From assembly GCF_900002575.1 (NCBI RefSeq), contig NZ_LN650648.1, positions 186,001 through 250,000 on the forward strand: a stretch of 64,000 nt of DNA, in the 5' to 3' direction. Positions 48,417-57,430 of the stretch are shown one piece after another. The position numbers and the translations under genes were made by a program. The DNA comes from Romboutsia hominis (GTDB lineage: Bacteria; Bacillota; Clostridia; Peptostreptococcales; Peptostreptococcaceae). The notes under the pieces are model-generated. The model worked only from the letters and a program-made list of their open reading frames with translations. It was not told where the DNA came from and did no database searches. Within the stretch, counting starts at the first letter, position 1; each line of letters opens with the position of its first letter.

Positions 48417-49066
48417 GATTATCACCTCCTCGAAAATATTATTGGCAGAAAGGTATCGTAATATACATAATCAATAAAAATAATTTTTTATTAATAATGC
48501 TAGAATTAGTTTAATTAATTTGTAGATAATATGGATGTTAATTATCGAATTACATGAAAATGAGGATAGGATTAAGGTAGTTTTACCAGATATAAGGAAT
48601 TTTCAAAATGTCAAATAGAAATTAAACTATAATATATACTTATCCTAAAAATTGAAATTTTAATGCTATGAAAATAGTGAGGTTGCATACTTTTTATGAA
48701 ATAAACTATCTATATTTTTTAGTATTTTGCTATATTGAATTGAAGATTTTTAGCATAGGTGAAGGAATCCTACACATAGAATACATTTATCTTTTACCCA
48801 AGTGGACTTCATATTGGGCATTTCTATCACTTTAATAGGACATTTTTTTGTATAAAGGCTGCGACAAATACAATTATTTTTTAGATGGAATCTATCTGTT
48901 TTTCTCATTTCTTCATATCTTGGGATAATACATATTACATATTTATATTTTTATCTATTTTGTTTGGATTATGGATTGTTTATTATCAAAAAATTTAAAA
49001 ATGTAACAAAAAATGATATATAGAAATATAATAATATGAAACATATTGTTTATGGAGGTTGAGTAT
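48417..49066. other. Gap between the Asn-rich gene and the DUF4474 gene
   Basis: 650 bases. Holds the promoter side of the Asn-rich gene, the ferredoxin remnant at 48750-48941 and a likely promoter of the DUF4474 gene: TAACAA (49004-49009), 17 bases, TATAAT (49027-49032). Confidence 0.45.
48750..48941 (-). pseudogene. C-terminal remnant of a flavodoxin-ferredoxin (EFR1-type) protein
   Basis: Minus-strand frame reads YEEMRKTDRFHLKNN, CICRSLYTKKCPIKVIEM, then WVKDKCILCVGFLHLC and a stop. Intact relatives have a CxxCxxCxxxCP ferredoxin cluster pair followed by CLACLHRCP. Here several cluster cysteines are lost (CICRSLYTKKCP) and the end is cut, and there is no start codon or upstream flavodoxin part. 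A decayed leftover. Confidence 0.6.
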
Positions 49067-50026
49067 ATGGAGTTAAAATGGACTATAGTTATTATTATAA
49101 TTATACTTGCCTTACTCTTATATAGATGGATAATACAAAGAAAACAAGTTATTAATAATGTGTTACAAAGAAGTGATGAAGAAAAAATTAAAGATATTAA
49201 TAATGCACTAGAGTTATATGGTTTTGTATATGATAAAACTAATGATATTATATGTTCAAATATGTATCCTTGGCAAAGAGAAGTAGGATATTGTAGGTTT
49301 TATGATGAAGCAGCACCTACCTTAAATATGATTATTGATAGCGAGCCTATTTATTTTGAATATGATAATAGAAGATGGCTTATTGAACTTTGGAAAGGTC
49401 AGTATGGAATGACTACTGGTGGTGAAATTGGTATATATGTAAGTGAAATGGATGATATTAATATACCAGGTATTTTTTCAGGTCCTTTTTTCGAAGCCGT
49501 ATCAGATGAAGAACTATTAAATATGGATTTTAAGCTTAAAATAAATGAAGAAGAATTATTTCAAAGACAAGATTATCATTGGTGGCTAACAGGTTTTGAT
49601 GTAGGTGTATTTTCTAATCCTAATAACTTATCAATGAAAATTAGAATAATTTTTCCAAATTCAATTATGAAAGATGCATTTCTTGGTGGATTAAAAAGAG
49701 CAGGTTATAAAGAAGATGAAATTAAAATAACTAAGAATATAATTTATTTTAATTTTGATAAACCTAAATCTGATCAACCATATAATCGTTATAAATTAAT
49801 AATACCTTTTATCCAATTTATGAATAAAACTTACTGTAAGATATACAATTTAATTACTAAAGATTTTGAACGTACAATAGATAAAATTGATTTTTTACGA
49901 TTATACTATCCTAATTTGCTTAGATTGATTGCAGGTAAAAATAGAATGAAAAAATTAAAAAAATCTTATAAAGTGATTTCATCTTATATAAGTGGAAATG
50001 AGATGAGAAGTAATGAGCATTTATAA
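49067..50026 (+). CDS. DUF4474 domain membrane-anchored protein
   Basis: 319 residues. N-terminal membrane segment (about 5-22), then a soluble domain with the DUF4474 pattern YPWQREVGYCRFYDEAAP, EPIYFEYDNRRWLIELWKGQYG and MTTGGEIGIYV. Function unknown. The ATG at 49067 has GGAGGTTGA upstream. Its end overlaps the phosphoesterase gene by 14 bases, so both are made together. Confidence 0.82.
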   Translation: MELKWTIVIIIIILALLLYRWIIQRKQVINNVLQRSDEEKIKDINNALELYGFVYDKTNDIICSNMYPWQREVGYCRFYDEAAPTLNMIIDSEPIYFEYDNRRWLIELWKGQYGMTTGGEIGIYVSEMDDINIPGIFSGPFFEAVSDEELLNMDFKLKINEEELFQRQDYHWWLTGFDVGVFSNPNNLSMKIRIIFPNSIMKDAFLGGLKRAGYKEDEIKITKNIIYFNFDKPKSDQPYNRYKLIIPFIQFMNKTYCKIYNLITKDFERTIDKIDFLRLYYPNLLRLIAGKNRMKKLKKSYKVISSYISGNEMRSNEHL

Positions 50027-50930
50027 ACGCTTATCCAAAATCTATGAAAATTCTAAAGTTATTCCTTATGATTATTCTTCAAAATTTGTCATAATGAGTG
50101 ATTGTCATAGGGGTAGCGGAAATTTAGGAGATAATTTTATAAAAAACCAATATATATTTTTCGCGGCACTTAATGACTACTATAAAAAAGGATTTACTTA
50201 CATTGAATTAGGTGATGGAGATGAACTTTGGGAAAACAGATCTATGGAACAAATTATGGAAGTACACAGTAGTACATTTGAATTACTATCTAAATTTTAT
50301 GAGTCAAACAGAATGTATATGATTTATGGTAATCATGATATGCAAAAAAGTTATACAGAATTTTTAGAGTGTCATTATAAAGGATATTATTGTGGAATAA
50401 GAAAAGATATTTTTTCATTATTCAATTATATAAGAGCATATGAAGGAATAATTCTAGAAAATGAAGACAATAATCAATATAGAACCTTTCTTGTACATGG
50501 TCATCAAGGAGATTTGATTAATGATAGACTATGGAAGCTAGGTAGGTTTTTAGTTCGTTATATCTGGAGACCACTAGAGATATGGGGATTTAATGACCCT
50601 ACAAGAGCAGCTAAAAATTATAAAAAGAAAAATAGAATAGAACGACAACTGATGGCATGGTCAAAAGAGAATAACATAATGTTAATTGCAGGTCATACTC
50701 ATAGACCTAGCTTTGCTAACTTAGATGAAGCTATGTACTTTAATTCAGGAAGTTGCATACATCCAACAGCTATTACAGCTATAGAGATTGAATGTGGTTG
50801 TATTAGCTTGGTGAAATGGAGTGTTATGACAGGAGAAGATAGTAGTATGTATGTAGGAAAAAAAGTTTTAAAAGGACCAGTAAAATTAGAAGATTACTTT
50901 GTAAGAAATTTAAAAGTAGAAAGTTTTTAA
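50013..50930 (+). CDS. Calcineurin-like metallophosphoesterase
   Basis: 305 residues. The five metal/active-site motifs are visible: SDCHRG, GDGDELWE, GNHDMQ, VHGHQGD and AGHTHRPS. In length and in having CHRG in place of DxH it differs from UDP-diacylglucosamine hydrolase LpxH. Predicted cytoplasmic; substrate unknown. Coupled to the DUF4474 gene. Confidence 0.88.
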   Translation: MSIYKRLSKIYENSKVIPYDYSSKFVIMSDCHRGSGNLGDNFIKNQYIFFAALNDYYKKGFTYIELGDGDELWENRSMEQIMEVHSSTFELLSKFYESNRMYMIYGNHDMQKSYTEFLECHYKGYYCGIRKDIFSLFNYIRAYEGIILENEDNNQYRTFLVHGHQGDLINDRLWKLGRFLVRYIWRPLEIWGFNDPTRAAKNYKKKNRIERQLMAWSKENNIMLIAGHTHRPSFANLDEAMYFNSGSCIHPTAITAIEIECGCISLVKWSVMTGEDSSMYVGKKVLKGPVKLEDYFVRNLKVESF

Positions 50931-50936
50931 GTATTT

Positions 50937-50976
50937 AAAAGCTGATTCCTGTATTGATAAGGAGTCAGCTTTTTTA
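50937..50976 (+). terminator. Terminator after the phosphoesterase gene
   Basis: AAAAGCTGATTCCT / AGGAGTCAGCTTTT stem (one G-T pair) and T tract. Confidence 0.87.
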
Positions 50977-51222
50977 GCATTAGTATTACATTAAAAAGGA
51001 AAAGTATTATGATATAAGAATGGCAAAATCAAATATAAAAGGTATTAATATTTTAGTTAATGCTTTAGGTAATTCTTTAATGAATGGACAGTATAATCTA
51101 TATAGATATCCAAATATAGGTTTTTTATACATATTTTTTTAATCTATTTATTTTTTATTATCATATTATAAGCAAATAGTATATATGGAATTTTTAAGGT
51201 AAATTATCTTACATAAATAAGA

Positions 51223-51249
51223 ACCATTGTCTAGTATTTACATATAATA
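51223..51249 (+). promoter_or_regulatory. Possible sigma-K type promoter
   Basis: AC (51223-51224), 16 bases, CATATAATA (51241-51249), matching the late mother-cell consensus AC-N16-CATANNNTA. The same TATAAT could serve sigma-A, but no -35 box is found at the right distance. Confidence 0.45.
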
Positions 51250-51288
51250 TAGAGAACAATATTTATATCAGAAAAAGGGGAATCAACA

Positions 51289-51774
51289 ATGGACAGAAAT
51301 TATTGGCAAGATTATTGGGAAAATTATTACAAGTTTATGGCTGTATATCTTAGAGAGTTACAAAATGCATATCCTGATGCGGATATAAAAAATGAATACG
51401 CAGAAGTTGCTAACTTATTTGAACCTCCTATGTCTCTTGAAGATTACGAGGATTATGATGAATATGACGATGATAATGTCTATGCACAAACAGGTAACGA
51501 TCCAAATTTTACATTACCTGGTGGTGGGCAATCTCCTACTCCTTTTATATCACCTGGTGGTGGTCAATTTACTATAAATAATTGTAGGAGAATGGCAGTA
51601 GTTAGAATAGTAATGAGAAGAGGCTTTACTCCTTCTAATTTCTTTATGCTAGTAGATAGAGCTGATAGAAGAAGTATTCAAGGATTTAGGATATCTTGTG
51701 AAGGTAGTAGAATTAGATTTGTACCAATGGCTGTAGAATATAGAAATATTAATCTTATAGAATGTGCATTTTAG
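51289..51774 (+). CDS. Acidic protein with PGGGQ repeats, possible spore-surface protein
   Basis: 161 residues, no signal peptide. Aromatic N-terminus (NYWQDYWENYYKFM), very acidic stretch about 49-62 (EDYEDYDEYDDDN), two copies of PGGGQ (about 77-94) and a basic C-terminal domain (about 95-161; RRMAVVRIVMRRGFTP). I do not recognise the family. The possible sigma-K promoter and the low-complexity make-up suggest a coat or exosporium component; this is inference. AAAGGGG site. Last gene of module 4. Confidence 0.6.
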   Translation: MDRNYWQDYWENYYKFMAVYLRELQNAYPDADIKNEYAEVANLFEPPMSLEDYEDYDEYDDDNVYAQTGNDPNFTLPGGGQSPTPFISPGGGQFTINNCRRMAVVRIVMRRGFTPSNFFMLVDRADRRSIQGFRISCEGSRIRFVPMAVEYRNINLIECAF

Positions 51775-51876
51775 ATTAAATCTAATAATAGGGGAAATGA
51801 TAATTTAATGAGTTATGTTGTGCTCATAGAGAGTATAGGTGACTTAAGTAATAAAATAGAAATAATAGTATAAGTT

Positions 51877-51958
51877 GATTGTGGGTTTGATTTTGCGAAT
51901 CGTCTACAATATTGAAATCAAAGAAAAGATATTAGCTACTTAGCTAATATCTTTTTTT
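51877..51958 (+). repeat. ssrA-end repeat R4 with terminator
   Basis: GATTGTGGGTTTGATTTTGC, GAATCGTCTACAATATTGAAAT: diverged core. Terminator GATATTAGCTA / TAGCTAATATC with seven T is a close relative of the one in R2. Boundary between modules 4 and 5. Confidence 0.8.
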
Positions 51959-52018
51959 AGTATGCAAATATAAAGTATGATATTATAAAATAAAATACAA
52001 GTTAGGGAGAATGTATAT

Positions 52019-52714
52019 ATGTACAAAGAGAACATTTTAGTAGTAGAAGATGATGTAGATATAAATAACCTAATAACAAAAACACTAGAAAAACAGAACT
52101 ATAAAGTAACGCAGGCATTTTCAGGGAGTGAAGCGCTGTTACAACTATCTATATCAGAATTTAAATTGATGCTACTAGATTTAATGTTACCAGGTATGAG
52201 CGGAGAAGAGATAATCAGTAAAATTAGAGATGAAAAAGAAATACCAATAATAGTAATTTCAGCAAAAACGTCTTTAAAAGATAAAGTAAATGTTTTGAAT
52301 ATAGGAGCAGATGATTATATAACTAAACCTTTTGAATCAGAAGAAATAATAGCTCGAATAAACTCACAGTTAAGAAGATATAGAAAGTATGAAATAAGTA
52401 CACAATCAAATGAAATATACAAATTTAAAAATCTTACTTTAGAAGAAGAAACAAGAAAAGTAAAGGTCAAAGGAGAAGAGATACATTTAACTGGTCATGA
52501 GTTTGATATTTTAAGCATTTTAATTAAAAATCCTGATAAGGTATATTCAAGGGAATCATTGTATGAACAAGTATGGAAAAATGGATACTATGGGGAATAT
52601 AACTCTGTAAATGTTCATATTAGCAATATTAGAAAAAAAATTAAATCAGTATCACAAGATGAAGATTACATAAAAACAGTGTGGGGAATAGGATTTAAAT
52701 TAAATAATAATTAA
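52019..52714 (+). CDS. Response regulator, OmpR/PhoB family
   Basis: 231 residues: receiver (VVEDD, phospho-Asp in LLDLMLPGMSG, Lys in ITKPF) and winged-helix output domain (LTGHEFDILSIL ... VNVHISNIRKKIKS). First gene of a regulator-ABC-permease-kinase set; partner kinase is probably the protein at 54549. Same family as the regulator at 43607. Confidence 0.93.
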   Translation: MYKENILVVEDDVDINNLITKTLEKQNYKVTQAFSGSEALLQLSISEFKLMLLDLMLPGMSGEEIISKIRDEKEIPIIVISAKTSLKDKVNVLNIGADDYITKPFESEEIIARINSQLRRYRKYEISTQSNEIYKFKNLTLEEETRKVKVKGEEIHLTGHEFDILSILIKNPDKVYSRESLYEQVWKNGYYGEYNSVNVHISNIRKKIKSVSQDEDYIKTVWGIGFKLNNN

Positions 52715-52838
52715 TAAAAATCTTTATGCTTTCTTTAAACTTTCTTGAATATTTATTAAAAAAATTTTTATATCATAGTTATTGTAAGTTAGTTAATAAA
52801 TGGTACTTAATACTGCTTAAATAAAGAGGGAGAAATAT

Positions 52839-53759
52839 ATGAAGGAAGTTATAAAAACGTATAATTTATCTAAGAAATATGGAAATTATGATGCATTGTT
52901 AGATGTAAATATTAATGTAAAACAAGGTGATATATATGGTTTAGTAGGTGATAATGGAGCAGGTAAGACTACTTTACTTAGAATATTATCTGGGCAGTCA
53001 CATGCTAGTAGTGGTAGTTTTGAACTTTTCTCAGTTTCAGATGAGAAAGAATTAAATGAAATTAGAAAACATACAGGTGTTATTATTGAATTGCCAAGTT
53101 TTTATCCTAATCTTACTGTTGAAAAAAATATGGAGTATTATCGTATTCAAAGAGGTATACCAGGAAAAGACAAAGTTATTAAAGCTCTTGAAGATGTTAA
53201 TCTGAGTCATGCTAAAAAGAAAAAATTTAATCAATTATCTCTTGGTATGAAGCAACGACTAGGGTTAGCTCTTGCTATTATGACAGAACCAGAGTTATTA
53301 ATACTTGATGAACCAATTAATGGCTTAGACCCATCAGGAATTATTGAAATTAGAAATCTACTATTAAAATTAAATAAGGAAAAAAATATTACTATAGTTA
53401 TATCAAGTCATATACTTTTAGAGCTATCAAATATTGCAACTTGCTATGGATTTTTAAACAAAGGAAAATTAGTCAAAGAAATATCTTCAACTGAACTTAA
53501 TGAAAAATGTAAAAGCTATTTAGAAATTAAAGTTACTAATGCTAATAAGTTAGCTGCACTATTAGAAGAAAAGCTAGGTTATAGTGATTATAAGGTTTTA
53601 CCTAATGATATAATTCAGTTATTTGATAGAAATAGAGACCCTCAAAAGATAAGTGAACTTATAGTTAAAAATGGAATTGGATTAAATTGCATAGAAGAAA
53701 AAACTATAAATCTTGAAAATTATTATATGTCTTTGATTGGGGGATCTTACAATGCTTAA
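52839..53759 (+). CDS. ABC transporter ATPase, BcrA/lantibiotic-immunity type
   Basis: 306 residues. Walker A GDNGAGKTT, signature LSLGMKQR, Walker B LLILDEPINGLDP, switch His in VISSHILLELS, and a C-terminal extension typical of drug and bacteriocin efflux ATPases. Its permease partner follows with an eight-base overlap but is frameshifted. Confidence 0.92.
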   Translation: MKEVIKTYNLSKKYGNYDALLDVNINVKQGDIYGLVGDNGAGKTTLLRILSGQSHASSGSFELFSVSDEKELNEIRKHTGVIIELPSFYPNLTVEKNMEYYRIQRGIPGKDKVIKALEDVNLSHAKKKKFNQLSLGMKQRLGLALAIMTEPELLILDEPINGLDPSGIIEIRNLLLKLNKEKNITIVISSHILLELSNIATCYGFLNKGKLVKEISSTELNEKCKSYLEIKVTNANKLAALLEEKLGYSDYKVLPNDIIQLFDRNRDPQKISELIVKNGIGLNCIEEKTINLENYYMSLIGGSYNA

Positions 53760-54530
53760 TTATATAAAAAGTGAATTTTACAGAAATATAAATACTAAAG
53801 GAAATTATATATTTTTATTTGGAAGTATAGCATTTGTAATATTTATAAATGTAGCCTTAGGTTTATTTGCACAAAGCCAAGTGAATTTTTTGTATGGAAA
53901 TACAAAATATTCTCTTAGTAGTTTTTATACTTATATGGGATTATTAATACTTATATCTATTTATTTAGTTTCATTAATTTTTGGTCAGGAATTTAAGAAC
54001 TCTACACTTAAAAATTCTATTGCCTTTGGAATTTCAAGGAGTGAAATATATTTAGGCAAATTTTTAGTAGAAGTAGTAATTTGTACAATAAATTTAATAT
54101 TAATTAGTAGTGCATATGTTATAGCTGCATACGTAATGCTAGAGGATAGCGGTATAGTATATTTAAAAGATTTTATACATGCAATAGTAGCATGCTTTCC
54201 ACTGCTATTAGTTAGTATGACTGCTGCTCATGTTTTTACTTCATATTTGATAATGAGAGTATAGCTGTGACATTTTGGTCAATTTTTATAGTATTTGTGC
54301 CACTATTAATATCAATGGTTGGACGTAAAATAGATATACTAGGTAAAATAGCAATATGGTTACCTTGGAATATAGTTGGAAATGCTACATTTGACAGTAA
54401 TACCAATCGAATAATCATGGCATGGAATACTACTGATGGTTTTGTAAGATGTTTTATAGTAGGATTTATAGGAGTTGTATTATTTTATACATTAGGATTA
54501 ATTATGTTTAAGAAAAAAGAAATAAGATAG
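53752..54530 (+). pseudogene. ABC-2 type permease, frameshifted
   Basis: Lantibiotic-immunity style membrane subunit. The first frame (53752-54264) gives four membrane segments and stops after SYLIMRV; the second (to 54530) continues with FWSIFIVFVPLLISMVG and ends LIMFKKKEIR. Reading TTT-GAT-AAT-GAG-AGT near 54247 in the second frame gives a smooth junction, so a single missing base near a T run at 54246-54250 explains the break. Either a real mutation or a sequencing error. Together about 259 residues, normal for the family. Confidence 0.8.
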
Positions 54531-54548
54531 ATAAAAAGAGGCGTGTGG

Positions 54549-55460
54549 ATGATGGAATGGATTTTAGCAATTTTATTAATACCAAGTGTGTATTTTTCTG
54601 CACGCTTTTTCTTGCTTTCTAGAAATATTAAAAAATCAGTTAAGGACTTTAAATATATTTCTGAAAATATAGATACAAATCGTAAACTTAAGTTAAATCA
54701 TCCAGATAAGAATTTTGAGAAATTATTATCTGAAATAAATCAGTATTTAGAAGATACACAAGTAAATAAATTAAAGTACATAAAAAGAGAAGAAGAAATT
54801 AGAAAAGAAATCGAAAATGTTTCTCATGATTTAAGAACACCTTTAACTTCTATTAGGGGATATTTAGAGTTAATAAATGATGAAACTATTACATCTAAAG
54901 AAAAGAAAGATTACCCTTGTATTGTAGAAAAAAGAGCTAAGGTTCTTCAACATTTAATTCAGGATTTTTATGATTTAAGTAGGTTTGAAAATAATGATTA
55001 TAATTTAAATATGGAAATTATAGATATTAATAAGGAGCTAAGAGAGCATATACTGGTATTTTATAATGATTTTGAAAAGAAAAATATTGAAGTGGATTTA
55101 AAGTTAGATGAAAATCCAGTATTAGTAAGGTTAGATGAAAGTGCTATTAAAAGAGTTTTTAATAATTTAATTCAAAATTCTATTAAGTATAGTAAGAGTC
55201 ATTTTTGTATGTCAATAAACAATAAAGGTAGAGAAGTTATTATTGAGTTTAAAAATGATGTCCAAGATATTAATAAAGATGAGTTAAACTTACTGTTTAA
55301 TAGATTTTATATGAAGGATAAATCAAGAAGTAGTGATAGTTCTGGTTTAGGTCTTACAATAACCAAGCTTTTAGTTGAATCTATGAATGGTGAAATTGAT
55401 GTTGATATGGATAAAGAATGGATTATATTTAGAATAAAGTTTTTATCAGAGATATATTAA
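54549..55460 (+). CDS. Sensor histidine kinase
   Basis: About 303 residues. One N-terminal membrane segment (3-20), then a cytoplasmic linker, HisKA with phospho-His in VSHDLRTPLTSIRGY, and an ATPase domain with NLIQNSIKYS (N-box) and SSGLGLTI (G-box). No extracellular sensing domain, so it probably takes its signal from the ABC transporter of the same operon. AGAGGCG site. Confidence 0.9.
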   Translation: MMEWILAILLIPSVYFSARFFLLSRNIKKSVKDFKYISENIDTNRKLKLNHPDKNFEKLLSEINQYLEDTQVNKLKYIKREEEIRKEIENVSHDLRTPLTSIRGYLELINDETITSKEKKDYPCIVEKRAKVLQHLIQDFYDLSRFENNDYNLNMEIIDINKELREHILVFYNDFEKKNIEVDLKLDENPVLVRLDESAIKRVFNNLIQNSIKYSKSHFCMSINNKGREVIIEFKNDVQDINKDELNLLFNRFYMKDKSRSSDSSGLGLTITKLLVESMNGEIDVDMDKEWIIFRIKFLSEIY

Positions 55461-55491
55461 ATATATGAAAAACTAATTACTTAAATAATTT

Positions 55492-55576
55492 TATCGTGGG
55501 TATGATTTTTGAGAATCATCTCCACCATTGAAATCCAAAAAACACATTGAGAATATTATCAATGTGTTTTTTATTT
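55492..55576 (+). repeat. ssrA-end repeat R5 with terminator
   Basis: ATCGTGGGTATGATTTTTGA, GAATCATCTCCACCATTG AAATCC. Terminator AACACATTGA / TCAATGTGTT with T tract, nearly the same as after R6 and like the one after ssrA itself. Boundary between modules 5 and 6. Confidence 0.85.
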
Positions 55577-55656
55577 TATAAAGTAGTTAAGCTAGTCTAA
55601 TATAATATATAATTAAACATAGGCAAATATAATATGATAATATATGGAGAAAAAGT

Positions 55657-56325
55657 ATGTTTACTATAATGATAATAGAGGATAACGAACTAATAAGAAA
55701 TGAAATTCATAATTTATTAGATTTAAACAGATATAAAACAATAAAGGTAAATGATTTTAATAGTATTACAAAGCAAGTGAAAGAATACAATCCAGATTTA
55801 ATACTACTAGATATAAATTTACCAGATGAAGATGGCTTTAAAATCTGTACAGAAATAAGAAGTTTTTCAAAAGTTCCTATAATATTTGTAACTAGTAGAA
55901 ATACAAATATAGATGAACTTATGGGAATAACATTAGGAGCCGATGATTTTATAACAAAGCCTTATAATACACAAATACTTCTAGCAAGAATAGCATCATT
56001 ACTAAAAAGAGCATATCCTAACGAAAAAACAATAGATAATATAGAACATAATGGAATAACATTAAATATATTAAAAAGCACAATAGAAAAAAATGATAAA
56101 TCAGTAGAGCTTACAAAAAATGAATTTAAAATATTACATTACTTACTTATAAACAAAGGTAAGATAGTTTCAAGAGTAGATATATTAGAGTATTTATGGG
56201 ATAGTGCATTATTTGTAAATGATAATACTCTTACAGTTAACATTACGAGAATAAGAAGTAAGGTAGAGGAGTTAGGGGTAAAAGACTATATAATAACTAA
56301 AAGAGGACAAGGTTATATGGTATGA
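55657..56325 (+). CDS. Response regulator, BceR type
   Basis: 222 residues: receiver (MIIEDN, phospho-Asp in LILLDINLPDEDG, Lys in ITKPYN) and winged-helix domain (LTKNEFKILHYLL ... VNITRIRSKVEELG). First gene of a complete BceRSAB-like operon; overlaps the kinase gene by four bases (ATGA). Confidence 0.93.
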   Translation: MFTIMIIEDNELIRNEIHNLLDLNRYKTIKVNDFNSITKQVKEYNPDLILLDINLPDEDGFKICTEIRSFSKVPIIFVTSRNTNIDELMGITLGADDFITKPYNTQILLARIASLLKRAYPNEKTIDNIEHNGITLNILKSTIEKNDKSVELTKNEFKILHYLLINKGKIVSRVDILEYLWDSALFVNDNTLTVNITRIRSKVEELGVKDYIITKRGQGYMV

Positions 56326-57332
56326 ATATAAAAGATTATTTAAACAAAAGGATAGGTATAATTAGCTTAAACATTATATCTTTGATAACATTATCAATAT
56401 TTTTATTTAGTGTAGGAAACCCTTTTAAAGTTATAAAAATAGTGGCAATAACATGGATTATAGTATTATTAATATATCTTTTGTATGAATATAAGGCTAT
56501 AAGAAAACATTTTGATGAAATAAATAAATACATTGAAAACACAGATAAAAAATATTTACTAAGTGAAATAATAAAAGAACCTAAGTATATAGAGGCAATG
56601 CCATATTACTATGCTTTAAAAAAGGCGAGTAAATCTATGAGAGACGAAATAAACACAATAAAAAAACAAAGAAAAGATTATAAAGAATATATAGAAAAGT
56701 GGGTACATGAAGTTAAGACACCTATTTCAGCTATTAAATTAATAGAAGAAAACAATAAAACATCTACGTCAAGACTAGTACTTCAGCAGTTAGAGGAAAT
56801 AGATACATATGTAGAACAAGCATTATTTTATGCTAGAAGTGAAGATGTAGAAAAGGATTATTTAGTAAAAGAAATATCTTTAGATGAGTGCATTAATAGA
56901 GTTATCACTAAAAATAAGCAAGTGCTTATACTTAATAATATAAATATTGAGATAGATGATATTAATAAAAGCGTATATAGCGATAGTAAATGGTTAGAGT
57001 TTATAGTAAATCAAATTATAGTAAATGCAATAAAGTATAGGAGAGATAACAATCCTACCATAAAGATATATACTAATGAAATAAAAAATGCAGTTGAATT
57101 AATTATTTATGATAATGGTATAGGAATACCTAGTTATGAAATAGATAGAGTATTTGATAAAGGGTTTACAGGTAATAAAGGTCGCCTAAATTATAAATCA
57201 ACAGGGATAGGATTATATTTGTGTAAAAATTTATGTGATAAGTTGGGGTTATTAATAAAAATAGAATCAAAAGAAGACAAATGTACAAAAGTTAGAATTA
57301 TTTTTCCAAAAGGAAATTTTTCTAAATTTTAA
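56322..57332 (+). CDS. Intramembrane-sensing histidine kinase, BceS type
   Basis: 336 residues. Two membrane helices (about 10-28 and 34-52) with almost no extracellular loop, the mark of BceS-like kinases that detect their signal through the BceAB transporter. HisKA motif WVHEVKTPISAIKLI, ATPase domain with NQIIVNAIKYR and STGIGLYLCKN. Confidence 0.93.
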   Translation: MNIKDYLNKRIGIISLNIISLITLSIFLFSVGNPFKVIKIVAITWIIVLLIYLLYEYKAIRKHFDEINKYIENTDKKYLLSEIIKEPKYIEAMPYYYALKKASKSMRDEINTIKKQRKDYKEYIEKWVHEVKTPISAIKLIEENNKTSTSRLVLQQLEEIDTYVEQALFYARSEDVEKDYLVKEISLDECINRVITKNKQVLILNNINIEIDDINKSVYSDSKWLEFIVNQIIVNAIKYRRDNNPTIKIYTNEIKNAVELIIYDNGIGIPSYEIDRVFDKGFTGNKGRLNYKSTGIGLYLCKNLCDKLGLLIKIESKEDKCTKVRIIFPKGNFSKF

Positions 57333-57347
57333 TAATTACCTCTTAAC

Positions 57348-57363
57348 GTTACAATAACGTAAC
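57348..57363. promoter_or_regulatory. Inverted repeat upstream of the BceAB-type genes
   Basis: GTTAC (57348-57352) and GTAAC (57359-57363) separated by AATAAC, in the 98-base gap between kinase and transporter genes. BceR-type regulators are known to bind inverted repeats in this position; assignment to the 55657 regulator is inference. A TATAAA lies at 57405-57410. Confidence 0.5.
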
Positions 57364-57430
57364 ATTAATGAAAGGTTAAATCAAATCAAAACAAGGATAA
57401 ATCATATAAAATAACCTTGAGGTGATAAAT

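Larger units (their letters stand above)
50931..51288. other. Gap before the acidic repeat protein
   Basis: 358 bases: terminator at 50937-50976, then AT-rich sequence with no frame I would support, then the promoter at 51223-51249. Confidence 0.45.

Noticed and set aside
48240-48420. CRISPR array or trinucleotide microsatellite at the GTT/ATT-rich stretch
   Set aside because: No spacer-repeat periodicity; mixed GTT, ATT, TCT and GCA codons fit a coding sequence on the other strand.
48182-48477. Two plus-strand reading frames rich in Phe/Tyr/Cys or Leu
   Set aside because: They are the complement of the Asn-rich gene; neither has a ribosome site, while the minus-strand frame has a perfect one.
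51808-51873. 21-codon open frame after the acidic protein gene
   Set aside because: Weak ribosome site, no recognisable content, and directly before repeat R4; not enough to call a gene.
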